DNA of 64,000 nt from Natrinema longum (GTDB lineage Archaea > Halobacteriota > Halobacteria > Halobacteriales > Natrialbaceae), in assembly GCF_017352095.1 (NCBI RefSeq), contig NZ_CP071463.1:186001-250000 (forward strand). Reading direction: 5' to 3'. The translations under genes were made by a program, and so were the position numbers. Below, one piece after another: positions 46,874-56,683 of the stretch (position 1 is its first letter; each line of letters starts with the position of its first letter). The notes beneath the pieces are model-generated. The model was not told the origin of the DNA. It worked only from the letters and a program-made list of their open reading frames with translations, and made no database searches.

Positions 46874-47530
46874 ATGCACTACGATGCGGTCCTGTTCGAC
46901 TTCGACGGGGTCGTCGTCGAAACCCCCTCGCCCCAGCGGTTTCGCGAGGCGCTCGGCCGGACCTACGAGACGCTTGGCCGATCCGGGCCGGAGGCCGAGA
47001 CGTTGCGGGAACTCGCACGCGGCGATTTCGAGTCGATCGCCGACCGGTGTCGCAGCCTCGACATCGACACCGACGCGTTCTGTGCCCAGGCCGCCCGGGA
47101 GATGGTCAGGACCCAGCGAGCGGCGGTCGAAGACGGACTGCGCTCGGCATACGACGACGTAACCACGGTTCGATCGCTCGAGCAACCGCTCGGGATCGTC
47201 AGCGACAACCATCCGACGGTCGTCGCGACGCTGCTCGACCGGGTCGGACTCCGGTCGCCGTTCGAGACGATCTACGGCTGTCCGTTGACCCCCGACGGGC
47301 TGGCCCGGCGCAAGCCGGATCCGACCAACATCGAGGCCGCGATGGAGACGCTCGAGGCCGACGAGGCGATCTACGTCGGTGATCGCGCCGTCGACGTGCG
47401 CGCGGCCGACAACGCGGGCATCGATTCGGTGTTGCTCACCCGATCGGATGAGGGGGACCCGCCCGAGGCGGACGTGGACCCGACCTACCGGCTCCCGTCG
47501 CTTTCCGGCCTTCCGTCGGTGCTCCAGTGA
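46874..47530 (+). CDS. HAD-superfamily phosphatase (phosphoglycolate phosphatase-like)
   Basis: A 218-residue HAD hydrolase with all motifs: the nucleophile pair FDFDGVVVET (residues 7-16), motif II GIVSDNHP, the Lys in RRKPDPTN, and motif IV IYVGDRAVDVRAA. The cap is alpha-helical, with a phosphoglycolate phosphatase/phosphonatase-like size. The substrate remains unknown. A TATA-like attattatc near 46838 is about 30 bases before ATG 46874. It is divergent from the AOR gene. Confidence 0.88.
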   Translation: MHYDAVLFDFDGVVVETPSPQRFREALGRTYETLGRSGPEAETLRELARGDFESIADRCRSLDIDTDAFCAQAAREMVRTQRAAVEDGLRSAYDDVTTVRSLEQPLGIVSDNHPTVVATLLDRVGLRSPFETIYGCPLTPDGLARRKPDPTNIEAAMETLEADEAIYVGDRAVDVRAADNAGIDSVLLTRSDEGDPPEADVDPTYRLPSLSGLPSVLQ

Positions 47531-47650
47531 TCGGACGGTGAGGCCTCGAGACGCCGAGTCGACCGCACGACGACCGGTGCAGGGACGAGGAGGGACACCG
47601 GTGGCAGATTCGTGGCACCGGTTTTTCCGCCCGCTCGTCGTAGCCGCCGT

Positions 47651-48577
47651 ATGGACGCCGACGACACCTGGACGAGCCTTCGACGGGAGTGTCGCGATCT
47701 CGAGTCGGGTGCCCAACTGGTGACGCCGGTCTCCGGACGCCCCTTCGGGATCGAGCGGACCGACGACGACCGGATCGTCGTCCGGTTCGGCGATAGCGGC
47801 GAAACGCGGCCGCTCTGGCGCGAGCAGTTCGTCGTCTTCCTCGAGCAACTCGACGAGGGGGACGTCTCGATCGACCACCTCCAACCGGGGGTCGAACCCT
47901 ACGCCAGCGTCGTGACGCTCGCCGACGAGTACGCGGCCGACGACGACCGGATCAGGTACGATCCCGCTGGCGTCGGCGGAGCGAGTCCGTTTCTCGTCCC
48001 GGCGGCGGACGCACGGGAGCCATCCGAGCGGGTTCACGACGACGCGATGTTGCTTTCGGTACTGCTCGAGGGCCTCGAGGGCGACGAGCCGTCGACGCTC
48101 GATACTGACTCGCTGACGGATCTCTACGTGCTCGCGTCCGACGTCCAGCACGGTGCCGATCGGTTGCGCCGGTCGGCGAGGGATCCGTTACTCGAGCGAC
48201 TCGGCCCCGACCAGGAACTCCACGGTCGGTACGGAACCGTCCGGCGGACGACCCGACAGCGACGACGGCCGACGGACGCCGAGACGATCTTCGCCGCTCT
48301 CGACGAGCGTGGCATCCCACGCGAGTGGGTCACTGGCGTCGACCGCGACAAGTTAGACGTGGTCCTCGCCGTTACCGACCTCGAGGAGGGAGAGGTCTAC
48401 GACGTCGAAGAGGACGTCTACGTCCAGAAGACCGGCGTCGACGAGGACGAGAAGTACTCGCGACTCCAGGGCATCGCCGATCGGATCGACGACCTCGAGG
48501 GTGCCGAGGGCGAGGAGTTGCGCGCGGAACTCGACGCGATCGAGGACCGACTCGAGGAGGCGCTGTCGGCGGGGTAG
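47651..48577 (+). CDS. conserved haloarchaeal protein of unknown function
   Basis: A 308-residue soluble acidic protein without membrane segments. The N-terminal 80 residues are beta-rich (PVSGRPFGIERTDDDRIVVRF). A middle section is helical (ADRLRRSARDPLLERLG). Near residue 210 is an ETIFAALDERGIPREWVTGVDRDKLDVVL segment, and the last 50 residues are a Glu-rich helix likely to form a coiled coil. I know no characterised relative. The frame, codon use and acidic composition leave little doubt that it is a real gene. Confidence 0.75.
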   Translation: MDADDTWTSLRRECRDLESGAQLVTPVSGRPFGIERTDDDRIVVRFGDSGETRPLWREQFVVFLEQLDEGDVSIDHLQPGVEPYASVVTLADEYAADDDRIRYDPAGVGGASPFLVPAADAREPSERVHDDAMLLSVLLEGLEGDEPSTLDTDSLTDLYVLASDVQHGADRLRRSARDPLLERLGPDQELHGRYGTVRRTTRQRRRPTDAETIFAALDERGIPREWVTGVDRDKLDVVLAVTDLEEGEVYDVEEDVYVQKTGVDEDEKYSRLQGIADRIDDLEGAEGEELRAELDAIEDRLEEALSAG

Positions 48578-48774
48578 CGTTCGCGGTGCGGACGGAGTCC
48601 CGGCGCTCACCGGTGCAGCCCGACTGCCAGCACCAACTGGAGCGGCCCGACGGCTGGTGCGTATCGGAACAGCCCAGCCGTCGGTTTTCGATCACCGCGA
48701 CGACTTCCCGCCGCGACCGGTCGGGCCGTCCGATACCCGTTTTACGCGGCCGTCCCTAGACGCGACCGACAACG

Positions 48775-49692
48775 ATGCGTCCTCCTCGAGCGGGAAGGGG
48801 AACCCGGCTCCTGATGGCAGTCGTCGGATTCGTACTGCTCGCCTGGTACCTCGTGCTGGCCGCGGTCAGCTACTGGGCGCTGTCGGTACTTCGGGTGACC
48901 GCACCGGGGCCCATCGGCACGCTCGCGTTGATCCTCACCGTTGCCGTCGTCGTCGGCGTGCTGAGCTACCGGTTCGGCACGTCGCAACTGCTTTCGAGCG
49001 TCGAGGCGGTCGAACTCCCCCGGTCCCACGCGCCCGACTTTTTCCGCCGGCTCGATCGCCTCGAGTCGCGGATGAGCGTCGACTCGCCGACGGTGCTGCT
49101 CGCACGATTGCCCACGCCCAACGCCTTCGCGCTGGGCACTGCGCGCAACGGGACGATCGTCCTCGACCGGTCGCTGTTCCGACTGCTCTCGCCCGACGAA
49201 CTCGAGGCGCTGGTGGCCCACGAACTCGCTCATCTCGAGGGCTACGACGCGTTCGTCCAGACGCTCGCCTACAGCGTTTTCCGGACGGTCGCCGGACTGG
49301 TCTTTCTCGTCCTGGCCCCGCTGTTGTTACCGATCGCTGGCATCGCTCGAGCGATCGCGTGGATGCGTGGCGATCCGGGGTCGTGGTCGCGGACGGTCTT
49401 CGGACGGCTCTTGGGGACGATCGAGGCTGGTGTCGTCGTCTGTTTGCTGGTCGTAACGCTTGCCGTTCGGGCGTACCCCCGACGACGGGAGTACGCCGCC
49501 GACGACCGTGCCGTGGCGGTCACCGGTCGACCGGTCGCGCGATCGAGCGACGGCCGGCCCACAAACCCTTTTGGCTGCACACCACCTACGTCGAATCATG
49601 TACGTGCGGGACGCGAAAAACAGGGAAGAGGTCTGGTTGCTGGATCACATCGAGTCGATGGGGCTCGACGAGACGGCGTTTCGCTCCCGTGA
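48775..49692 (+). CDS. M48-family metalloprotease (HtpX-like), altered C-terminus
   Basis: A membrane protease of the HtpX/Ste24 group. Two helices (residues 12-34 and 44-64) are followed by FALGTARNGTIVLDRSLF, the zinc motif H149-E-L-A-H153, two more helices (about 165-190 and 210-232), and the third ligand Glu239 in RRREYAADDRA. Active-site residues are complete. After GRPVA the sequence turns into a basic, Pro/Ser-rich run that overlaps the next gene by 95 bases. The usual helical C-terminal part is absent, so the gene seems truncated by a deletion. Confidence 0.75.
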   Translation: MRPPRAGRGTRLLMAVVGFVLLAWYLVLAAVSYWALSVLRVTAPGPIGTLALILTVAVVVGVLSYRFGTSQLLSSVEAVELPRSHAPDFFRRLDRLESRMSVDSPTVLLARLPTPNAFALGTARNGTIVLDRSLFRLLSPDELEALVAHELAHLEGYDAFVQTLAYSVFRTVAGLVFLVLAPLLLPIAGIARAIAWMRGDPGSWSRTVFGRLLGTIEAGVVVCLLVVTLAVRAYPRRREYAADDRAVAVTGRPVARSSDGRPTNPFGCTPPTSNHVRAGREKQGRGLVAGSHRVDGARRDGVSLP

Positions 49693-50188
49693 CTACGTCG
49701 TCGCGATCGACGAGGCTTCCGGCGAGAAGGCCGGCTTCGGTCGGATCCGCGTCCACAAGCCCGACGACGAGTCGGCGGCGGACGTCTGTGAGTTGACCAG
49801 TATCGGCGTCCTCGAGGGGTGGCGCGGACAGGGCGTCGGGGCGCACATCGTCGAACGACTCGTGGAGTACGCCGGCGACGAGGGGTTCGACACCGTCTAC
49901 GTCCTGACCGGCGAGGGGGCCTACCTCGCCCAGTTTGGGTTCCAGCGGATCGAGGAGTCCGAACTGCCGGGCGTCCTCCAGCAGCGACTCGCGGACAAGC
50001 GCGACGGCGTCGATCCCGACGCGGTACCGCTGGCGATCGATATCGAGGAGTTCAGGATGCCCGATCGGTTCCGCGAGGCGTTCAAGCGAGCCCCGGAGGG
50101 GCGCGAGGAAACGGACGACCAGGAGTCCCCGGAGGACTTCGGGATCGACCCGGAGTCGGCCACGTACAAGTACGATACCGGTCGGTAG
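49598..50188 (+). CDS. GNAT-family N-acetyltransferase
   Basis: A 196-residue protein from ATG 49598. Strand 4 and the acetyl-CoA pyrophosphate loop are CELTSIGVLEGWRGQGVGAHIVERLV (Q/RxxGxG/A). The later strand is YVLTGEGAYLAQFGFQRIEESELP. The C-terminal 60 residues are an acidic extension. Substrate unknown. It overlaps the end of the protease frame, which suggests that a deletion joined the two genes. Confidence 0.87.
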   Translation: MYVRDAKNREEVWLLDHIESMGLDETAFRSRDYVVAIDEASGEKAGFGRIRVHKPDDESAADVCELTSIGVLEGWRGQGVGAHIVERLVEYAGDEGFDTVYVLTGEGAYLAQFGFQRIEESELPGVLQQRLADKRDGVDPDAVPLAIDIEEFRMPDRFREAFKRAPEGREETDDQESPEDFGIDPESATYKYDTGR

Positions 50189-50223
50189 ATGACTGCGGGA
50201 TGGCAGGGATCGGCCGTCGGGTT

Positions 50224-50490
50224 TCAGCCCTCGTACTCGGTGTCGGCGGGTCGCTCACCGATACCGTATCGGAACGCGACCCAGCCGATTCCGGAGAGAA
50301 ACACCACCGGTGGCACGATCGCAAACGCCCACAGCGGGTCCACCCCCCAGCCCAACAGGAGTCCGAGGTTCACCAACCCGAGCGCCAGACAGGGCGCGAC
50401 GTAGCGGGCGGCGCGGCGGCGATCACCGGTTCCGGCGGTCGACGCTGCCGGGTCCCCTGGCATAGATGGCGCGTCGATACCACGAACCAT
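50224..50490 (-). CDS. small membrane protein
   Basis: An 88-residue protein with two helices, about residues 28-48 and 52-72, separated by a tight turn (GWGVDPLW), after a polar N-terminus. A TATA-like tgaatatcg (minus, about 50513-50521) lies about 25 bases before ATG 50490, supporting this start over the ATG at 50463. The promoter is shared with the divergent gene at 50520. Unknown family. Confidence 0.65.
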   Translation of the reverse strand: MVRGIDAPSMPGDPAASTAGTGDRRRAARYVAPCLALGLVNLGLLLGWGVDPLWAFAIVPPVVFLSGIGWVAFRYGIGERPADTEYEG

Positions 50491-50519
50491 AAGCGGTTGT
50501 GGCGATACGAACGATATTC

Positions 50520-50846
50520 ATGAACTCCAACGAATCGGATTCGGCAGTCGAGAGCAGCGATTCCGACGAGAACGGCGACGAGGTCCGCGTCTGGCTCGTC
50601 GAGCGAACGTACGGGGACGACGAACTCAACATCATCATCCTCGTGTACGCGACGGAAGACGGCAGCCGCTACCACCGTCGCGAGCGGGCGCTGACGAGCT
50701 TTACCGGCCCCGCTCGAGAGACCAAAGCCAGCCTCCTCGTCTCGGCCGACGCGCTGGGCACCGTCGACGATCCGGAGACGCGGGACCGCTATGCCGAGGA
50801 AGCCTCGCGGATGGCGGCTCGACACGACCCGGAAGACGGCGTCTGA
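50520..50846 (+). CDS. small acidic protein, unknown
   Basis: A 108-residue soluble protein: a Ser/Asp/Glu-rich N-terminus, an alternating beta core (VRVWLVERTYGDDELNIIIL, VYATEDGSRYHRRERALTSF) and a C-terminal helix ending EEASRMAARHDPE. The TATA candidate ccataagcgg (50488-50496) is about 25-30 bases before ATG 50520. I recognise no function. It is probably a conserved haloarchaeal orphan. Confidence 0.65.
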   Translation: MNSNESDSAVESSDSDENGDEVRVWLVERTYGDDELNIIILVYATEDGSRYHRRERALTSFTGPARETKASLLVSADALGTVDDPETRDRYAEEASRMAARHDPEDGV

Positions 50847-50924
50847 AGCGGTTCAGGACGACGCCGGCGACCGTCCGCGGAAGCTTGACGTGTTCATCAA
50901 AGTTCAAGCCCCGCCCGGTCCACG

Positions 50925-52616
50925 ATGTTCGTAATGTTCGATCCCGACGAACTCGAGGAGATCCGTGCCAGCAAGGAAGCGTGGCACGAGGCAGAAGTCG
51001 AACCGGTCCTCGATCGGTTCGGCGAGCGCAAGGAAACGTTCACGACCGATACGGGCGGTCAAGAGGTCGATCGGCTCTATACGCCGGCCGACGTCGACGG
51101 CCTCGACTACGAGGAGGATCTGGGCAATCCGGGGGAGCCGCCGTACACGCGCGGCGTCTACTCGACGGGGTACCGCGGTCGGCTGTGGACCATGCGCCAG
51201 TACGCCGGGTTCTCGACGCCCGAAGACACCAACGAGCGGTATCACTACCTGCTCGATCAGGGCCAGACGGGGCTCTCGATGGCCTTCGACCTGCCGACCC
51301 AGATGGGGTACGATTCCGACGCCGACATGGCCGCCGGCGAGGTCGGCAAGGCCGGCGTCGCGATCGATTCCCTGGACGACATGGAGACGGTCTTCGACGG
51401 CATCCCGCTCGACGAGGTCTCGACGTCGATGACGATCAACGCGCCGGCGTCGGTGTTGCTGGCCATGTACATCGCGGTGGGCGACCAGCAGGGCGTCGAC
51501 CGCTCGGAGCTACGGGGGACGATCCAGAACGACCTCCTGAAGGAGTACATCGCACGGAACACGTACATCTACCCGCCGGAGCCGTCGATGCGGATCATCA
51601 CGGACATCTTCGAGTTCTGTGCCGAGGAGACGCCGAAGTTCAACACCATCTCGATCTCGGGCTATCACATCCGGGAGGCCGGTTCCACTGCCGCCCAGGA
51701 ACTCGCCTTCACGCTGGGCGACGGCATCGAATACGTCGAGACCGCGATCGAGGCCGGCCTCGACGTCGACGAGTTCGCCCCTCAGCTCTCCTTTTTCTTC
51801 AACGGCCACAACAACATCTTCGAGGAGGTCGCCAAGTTCCGTGCGGCCCGCCGGATGTGGCACGACCTCATCGAGGAGCGCTTCGACCCGGACGACCCCA
51901 AATCCAAGCAGCTCAAGTTCCACACCCAGACGGCGGGCTCGATGTTGACCGCCCAGCAGATCGAGAACAACGTCGTCCGCGTCGCCTACCAGGCGCTTGC
52001 AGCTGTGCTCGGGGGCACCCAGAGCCTGCACACGAACGGCAAGGACGAGGCACTCGCCCTGCCGACCGAGGAGTCGGTCCGCACGGCCCTGCGAACCCAG
52101 CAGATCCTCGCCCACGAGTCCGGCGCGGCCGACACCATCGACCCGCTCGCGGGCAGCTACTACGTCGAATCGCTCACCGACGAGGTCGAGGAAGAAGCCT
52201 ACGAGATCTTAGAGGAGGTCGAAGAACGCGGGGGCATGCTTGAGGCCGTCGAACAGCAGTGGGTCCAGCGCCAGATCCAGGACACGTCCTTCGACCGCCA
52301 GCGAGAGATCGAGGAGAAAGAACGGATCATCGTCGGCGTCAACGAGTTCGAGGTCGACGAGGACCCCGAGATGGACGTCGAAGAGGTCACCGAGGAGGAC
52401 CAACAGCGACAGATCGACAACCTCGAGGGTGTTCGCGCCGAGCGCGACGACGAGGCGGTCGACGCGAGCCTCGAGGCGCTGCGCGATGCGGCACGAAGCG
52501 ATCGGAACCTGATGCCGTACATCATCGACGCGGTCAAGGCCTACGCGACGGTCGGCGAGATCTGTAACGTCATGCGCGACGAGTTCGGGGAGTACCAGCC
52601 AGGCGGCGCGATGTGA
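50925..52616 (+). CDS. mutA: methylmalonyl-CoA mutase, large (catalytic) subunit
   Basis: A 563-residue alpha/catalytic TIM-barrel subunit that interconverts methylmalonyl-CoA and succinyl-CoA using adenosylcobalamin. [56 protein letters not shown] and the substrate-contact FFFNGHNN are diagnostic. The cobalamin-binding domain (DxHxxG) is absent, as in archaea, where it is a separate small subunit; that gene is not in this window. An alternative start at 50934 would remove three residues. Its partner epimerase is at 55155. Confidence 0.94.
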   Translation: MFVMFDPDELEEIRASKEAWHEAEVEPVLDRFGERKETFTTDTGGQEVDRLYTPADVDGLDYEEDLGNPGEPPYTRGVYSTGYRGRLWTMRQYAGFSTPEDTNERYHYLLDQGQTGLSMAFDLPTQMGYDSDADMAAGEVGKAGVAIDSLDDMETVFDGIPLDEVSTSMTINAPASVLLAMYIAVGDQQGVDRSELRGTIQNDLLKEYIARNTYIYPPEPSMRIITDIFEFCAEETPKFNTISISGYHIREAGSTAAQELAFTLGDGIEYVETAIEAGLDVDEFAPQLSFFFNGHNNIFEEVAKFRAARRMWHDLIEERFDPDDPKSKQLKFHTQTAGSMLTAQQIENNVVRVAYQALAAVLGGTQSLHTNGKDEALALPTEESVRTALRTQQILAHESGAADTIDPLAGSYYVESLTDEVEEEAYEILEEVEERGGMLEAVEQQWVQRQIQDTSFDRQREIEEKERIIVGVNEFEVDEDPEMDVEEVTEEDQQRQIDNLEGVRAERDDEAVDASLEALRDAARSDRNLMPYIIDAVKAYATVGEICNVMRDEFGEYQPGGAM

Positions 52617-52791
52617 GCGATCGAACGACGGTCGGGGCCGGGTAATATCCCTGCTGTCTCTCGAGTAATACCGTTTTACACCCGATTCGGTCCGGCGGTT
52701 CGAAGACAACGTTTTGTTGTGCTGGGAATTCGGAGGAACGGTCTGGTCCGTTTATCATCACCTCGGGTGACGGCGCTCTCGTGAGCACATC

Positions 52792-54960
52792 ATGAGCGAG
52801 CAACCCGCCGAGCGGTCGATCCCGGTCGGGGAATCATCCCGTAACTATGCGTCCCGCCGTCGCGTGTTACAGGCCGCCGCCGCTGCGGGCGGGGTCGTCG
52901 GGCTGAGCACCGCTGCGTTCGCCCAGGAGGCCGAAACGATCGAACTCGGGGGTGAGACGAGCGGCTGGCAAGGCGTCGCACCCGAGGCGATCGCGGACGA
53001 GACGAACCCGACGCTGGAACTCGAGGAGGGGACCACGTACGAACTCACGTGGGAGAACCTCGACGGTATCGCGCACAATATGGTCATCGTCGACGGCGAG
53101 GGCGAAGCACTCGAGCGGACCGAACTCATGAGCGAGCAGGGCGAGACCCAGACGCTCGAGTTCGAGGCCACGAGCGAGATGGCCGAGTACTACTGTGAGC
53201 CCCATCGGGCGACGATGCGCGGAGACGTGTCGGTCGGCGGCGGAAACGGGGCCCAGGAGCAGCCGGAAGCCGGCGATTCGGAGGGGTTCTTCCAGCCGGG
53301 GGCGGAGATCGGCGTCCGGACGATCGCGGAGGGGATGACCGCGCCGACGGACATGGCAGTTGCCGACGAGGAGCGAGACCGGTACTTCGTCGCGGATCAG
53401 ACGGGTGAGCTCTGGGTCGTCACCGACGACGGGCTCCGGGACGAGCCGTTCCTCGACGTCAGCGACCGGCTCGTCGAACTCGGGACGTTCGAGGGAGCGT
53501 ACGCCGACCCGAATCAGGACTACGACGAACGGGGGTTGCTCGGCGTCGAGTTCCATCCCGACTTCGCGGAGAACGGACAGTTCTACGTTCACTACAGCGC
53601 GCCGCCCAACGACGAGACGCCCGACGGGTGGAGTCACGTCGAAGTCGTCTCGGAGTTCCAGGCCACCGACGATGCGAGCCAGGGCGATCCCGAGTCGGAA
53701 CGAGTGCTCCTGGAGTTCCAGAAGCCACAGTACAACCACGACGCCGGGCCGATGGCGTTCGGGCCCGACGGCTACCTCTACGTTCCGATGGGCGACGGCG
53801 GCGGTGCGAACGATGATATGGAGGGGCACGTCGACGACTGGTACGACGGAAACGACGGCGGGAACGGCCAGGACGTCAGCGAGAACCTGCTCGGAAGCGT
53901 CCTTCGAATCGACGTCGACAGTGAGGGAACGGACCAGCCGTACGGCATCCCTGAGGATAACCCACTGGTAGACGAGGACGACGCGCTCGACGAACACTAC
54001 GCGTGGGGGTTCCGGAACCCGTTTGGCATCTCGTTCGACAGCGACGGACGACTGTTCGTCGCCGACGCCGGCCAGGACCTGTTCGAAGAGGCGAACCTCG
54101 TCGAGGCGGGGGGCAACTACGGCTGGAACGTCAAGGAGGGGACCCACTGCTTCAGCACGGACAGTCCGAGCCAGCCGCCGGCGGAGTGCCCGGATTCGGC
54201 ACCCGAGGACGCGCCGTACAACGGTCAGGAACTCCAGGATCCGATCGTCGAGTATCCCCACATCTATCGGGAAGAGATGGTCGGCATCGTGATCGTCGGC
54301 GGCCACGTCTACGAAGCCGGGCAAATCGCCGGCCTCGAGGGGAAGTACGTCTTCGGCGACTGGACATCTGATCCGTCCCGCGAAGAGCCGGCAGGGCGAC
54401 TCCTCGCCGCCGCCGATCCTGACGGCGGCGGGGCTGAACCAATGGCTGGTGCGGACGGTGGGAACGAGACGGCGGAGATGAACGAGACTGTCGATGCGAA
54501 CGAGACGGCAGGAATGAATGAAACTGTCGACGGGAACGAGACGGCCGACGGGAACGAAACCGCGACCGAGGCGGGTTCGGACGGCGACCAACAGGTGGTT
54601 CCGCGGGACGAACTCTGGGAGATGGAAGAATTGCAGGTCGCAGGCACCGAGGACGGATCCTTCCCGTACTTCGTCCGCATGTTCGGTCAGGACGACGAGG
54701 GGAACGTGTACGTGCTCGCGAACCGGGAGGGCACTCCGACGGGCGACACCGGTGCGGTCATGCGGATCGTCCCACCGGGCGAGGGCGACTCCCTCTCGAT
54801 GCCCGAGGGGGCGGCGGGAACCCCAGCCGAGGAGCAGGAACCCGACGAGAACGCGACGGCGGACACTCAGGACGAACCGATCGCCGACGGCAACGAGACG
54901 GCGGCCAACGAAACGGAAACCGAGACCGGTACGAACGAGACCGCGGCCGACGACGCGTAA
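52792..54960 (+). CDS. PQQ-dependent sugar dehydrogenase with N-terminal cupredoxin domain
   Basis: A 722-residue exported fusion. The Tat signal ASRRRVLQAAAAAGGV precedes a cupredoxin domain (about residues 45-150) with type 1 copper ligands H95, C135, H138 and M142 (YYCEPHRATM). The six-bladed propeller of the soluble aldose dehydrogenase family (about 175-690) contains GLLGVEFHPDFAENGQFYVHYS, NHDAGPMAFGPDGYLYVPMGDGG and RNPFGISFDSDGRLFVADAGQD. A low-complexity run of NET/NETAD repeats (about 558-590) interrupts it, and the C-terminus is also NET-rich. The copper domain could pass electrons from PQQ to the respiratory chain. Confidence 0.88.
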   Translation: MSEQPAERSIPVGESSRNYASRRRVLQAAAAAGGVVGLSTAAFAQEAETIELGGETSGWQGVAPEAIADETNPTLELEEGTTYELTWENLDGIAHNMVIVDGEGEALERTELMSEQGETQTLEFEATSEMAEYYCEPHRATMRGDVSVGGGNGAQEQPEAGDSEGFFQPGAEIGVRTIAEGMTAPTDMAVADEERDRYFVADQTGELWVVTDDGLRDEPFLDVSDRLVELGTFEGAYADPNQDYDERGLLGVEFHPDFAENGQFYVHYSAPPNDETPDGWSHVEVVSEFQATDDASQGDPESERVLLEFQKPQYNHDAGPMAFGPDGYLYVPMGDGGGANDDMEGHVDDWYDGNDGGNGQDVSENLLGSVLRIDVDSEGTDQPYGIPEDNPLVDEDDALDEHYAWGFRNPFGISFDSDGRLFVADAGQDLFEEANLVEAGGNYGWNVKEGTHCFSTDSPSQPPAECPDSAPEDAPYNGQELQDPIVEYPHIYREEMVGIVIVGGHVYEAGQIAGLEGKYVFGDWTSDPSREEPAGRLLAAADPDGGGAEPMAGADGGNETAEMNETVDANETAGMNETVDGNETADGNETATEAGSDGDQQVVPRDELWEMEELQVAGTEDGSFPYFVRMFGQDDEGNVYVLANREGTPTGDTGAVMRIVPPGEGDSLSMPEGAAGTPAEEQEPDENATADTQDEPIADGNETAANETETETGTNETAADDA

Positions 54961-55154
54961 CGGCTCGAGGCACTGCCCGACGGCACGTCGAGGTCCCACC
55001 CTCGAGCGGGACGTGGGCGACCCGGACACCGAACCGTCGTCCGAACGCGAATGCGAGATCGGCGTCCGTCGCGGCAGTCTCGACGGAGTGAGCGGGAACC
55101 GAACGCCACGAAAAATCATAACAGTAACACGGCCGCTCCGAGGAGTACAATCCG

Positions 55155-55538
55155 ATGCACTTCGATCACGCCGGGATCGCGACCGACGACGCACAGACAC
55201 TCGCGGAACTGTACGGCGACCTCTTCGGGCTCGAGAGCGTCCACGAGGAGGAGTTCGACGGGCTACGCGTCGTCTTCCTGGAGTGTGGCGACGGCTATTT
55301 CGAACTGCTCGAGCCACTCGAGGAGGGGACGATCTCGCGGTACCTGGAGACCAACGGCGCGGGGATCCACCACCTCGCGCTCGCGACCGACGACATCGAG
55401 TCGGCCCTCGAGACGGCCAGGGAGCACGAGGTGTCGCTGATCGACGAGGAGCCACGACCGGGTGCGTGGGGTCATTCGGTGGCGTTTCTGCACCCGAAAG
55501 ACACTGGCGGAATTCTGATCGAACTCGTTGAACACTGA
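55155..55538 (+). CDS. mce: methylmalonyl-CoA epimerase
   Basis: A 127-residue glyoxalase-fold enzyme that interconverts the methylmalonyl-CoA epimers for the mutase. MHFDHAGIATDDAQTLAELY contains the first metal ligand His; GIHHLALATDDIESAL contains the second. The substrate-side SVAFLHPKDTGGILIELVEH supplies the final Glu and Leu. Length is right for the family (about 130). It is separated from mutA by the sugar dehydrogenase gene, although mutase and epimerase genes are often adjacent. Confidence 0.92.
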   Translation: MHFDHAGIATDDAQTLAELYGDLFGLESVHEEEFDGLRVVFLECGDGYFELLEPLEEGTISRYLETNGAGIHHLALATDDIESALETAREHEVSLIDEEPRPGAWGHSVAFLHPKDTGGILIELVEH

Positions 55539-55603
55539 TCGGATAGCCTGGCGACTGAAACCCCAGCCCCGAAGTCCCGAGAGCGACCGGCGACCGATTC
55601 CCG

Positions 55604-56548
55604 TCACTCCCCTAGTTGATAGTCGACCGCGGTGACCTGCCGTGTTTCGGCAGGGGTCTCGTGGGAGACTTCGACGCGGCCGGGATAGCGCCCCTCGAGA
55701 TCGATTCGGGCCTCGTAGTCGGCGACGCCGAGACAGTCGACACAGGTACCCGCTTTCTCGTCGTCAACGGCGACGGTGATCGCGAGGGCGTCGCGGCGCT
55801 CGTCGTACTCCGTCTCGGCCAGCGAAAGGTCGTGACAGGGCGTCGGTGTCGTACTCTCGCCGTCGACGATCACGGCTTCGTCCGCGAATTCGACGACCGC
55901 CTGGTGGCCGTCCATTCGACCCGCACATGTCCGTTCTCCGATCTCGAGCGACGTGTCCGCGACCGACGGTACCGGACAGGGAACGGATGACGAAGTCGAC
56001 TCGGACCGCACGCCGGTCTCGCTGAGCGTCACCGTCGTGCGAGAACGGACGCAGTCGAACGGGTGTCGATCGACCCCGCTGGTCACTGTCGACTCGTTGC
56101 TCCCATCGTCGCTGCTGGTTCTAACGGTGACCGTGTACGAACGGGGCTCGACGAGGACGAACGCGAGCCGCTCTCCCGCCGGCAAGTCGAACTCACGCTC
56201 GAGCAGCGGGTCGGTATCGTCGCCGTCGTCGTCACGGTCGGACTCCACACCACCGCCGGCCGTGATCACTACCGACACAGGTCGCTCGGTCTCACCTGGG
56301 TTCCGGAGTACGACTTCGTGTGGCGGGTGCGCAGGGAGGAACGGAACGTCGTCGGGGTTCCCGACTTCGATTGGGGTGTCCGATTCGGCGTCGGTCCCGT
56401 CCCGGTCAGGGCCGTCACTCGAGTCGTCGGCTGGCGCGTATTCGGCGGAACTGCTCGCTGCCCGGAGCCGCTCGAACTCCGAACCCACGCAACCCGCCAG
56501 CCCACAGAGTGTGACAGCCGTCCCGACGAGGAGGTCTCGGCGTCGCAT
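55604..56548 (-). CDS. Tat lipoprotein of unknown function
   Basis: A 314-residue protein with RRRDLLVGTAVTLCGLAGC, a Tat motif followed directly by the lipobox Cys. The mature part is a polar linker (Ser/Asp-rich) and two beta-rich domains with repeated Cys (HPFDCVRS, SVPCPVPS, TCAGRM, TPCHDLS, GTCVDCLG). The even number suggests disulfides. It is probably anchored outside the cell. I recognise no ligand or enzyme fold. Confidence 0.75.
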   Translation of the reverse strand: MRRRDLLVGTAVTLCGLAGCVGSEFERLRAASSSAEYAPADDSSDGPDRDGTDAESDTPIEVGNPDDVPFLPAHPPHEVVLRNPGETERPVSVVITAGGGVESDRDDDGDDTDPLLEREFDLPAGERLAFVLVEPRSYTVTVRTSSDDGSNESTVTSGVDRHPFDCVRSRTTVTLSETGVRSESTSSSVPCPVPSVADTSLEIGERTCAGRMDGHQAVVEFADEAVIVDGESTTPTPCHDLSLAETEYDERRDALAITVAVDDEKAGTCVDCLGVADYEARIDLEGRYPGRVEVSHETPAETRQVTAVDYQLGE

Positions 56549-56683
56549 ACACGACCCAACGATAATGAGGCCTAAACACCTTTGTCACGCTCTCCGAGAG
56601 GTATTCTGAGGAAACAGTCTGTACTCCCGAGGCAGGCATATGTCACGGCCCGGCTGAAACCCGTCGCGCGTGTATTCCGGAGC

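Noticed and set aside
52867-55455. 862-codon open frame antisense to the sugar dehydrogenase
   Set aside because: It is the reverse image of the plus-strand gene with its Tat signal, copper site and propeller motifs. No start promoter and no recognisable domain.
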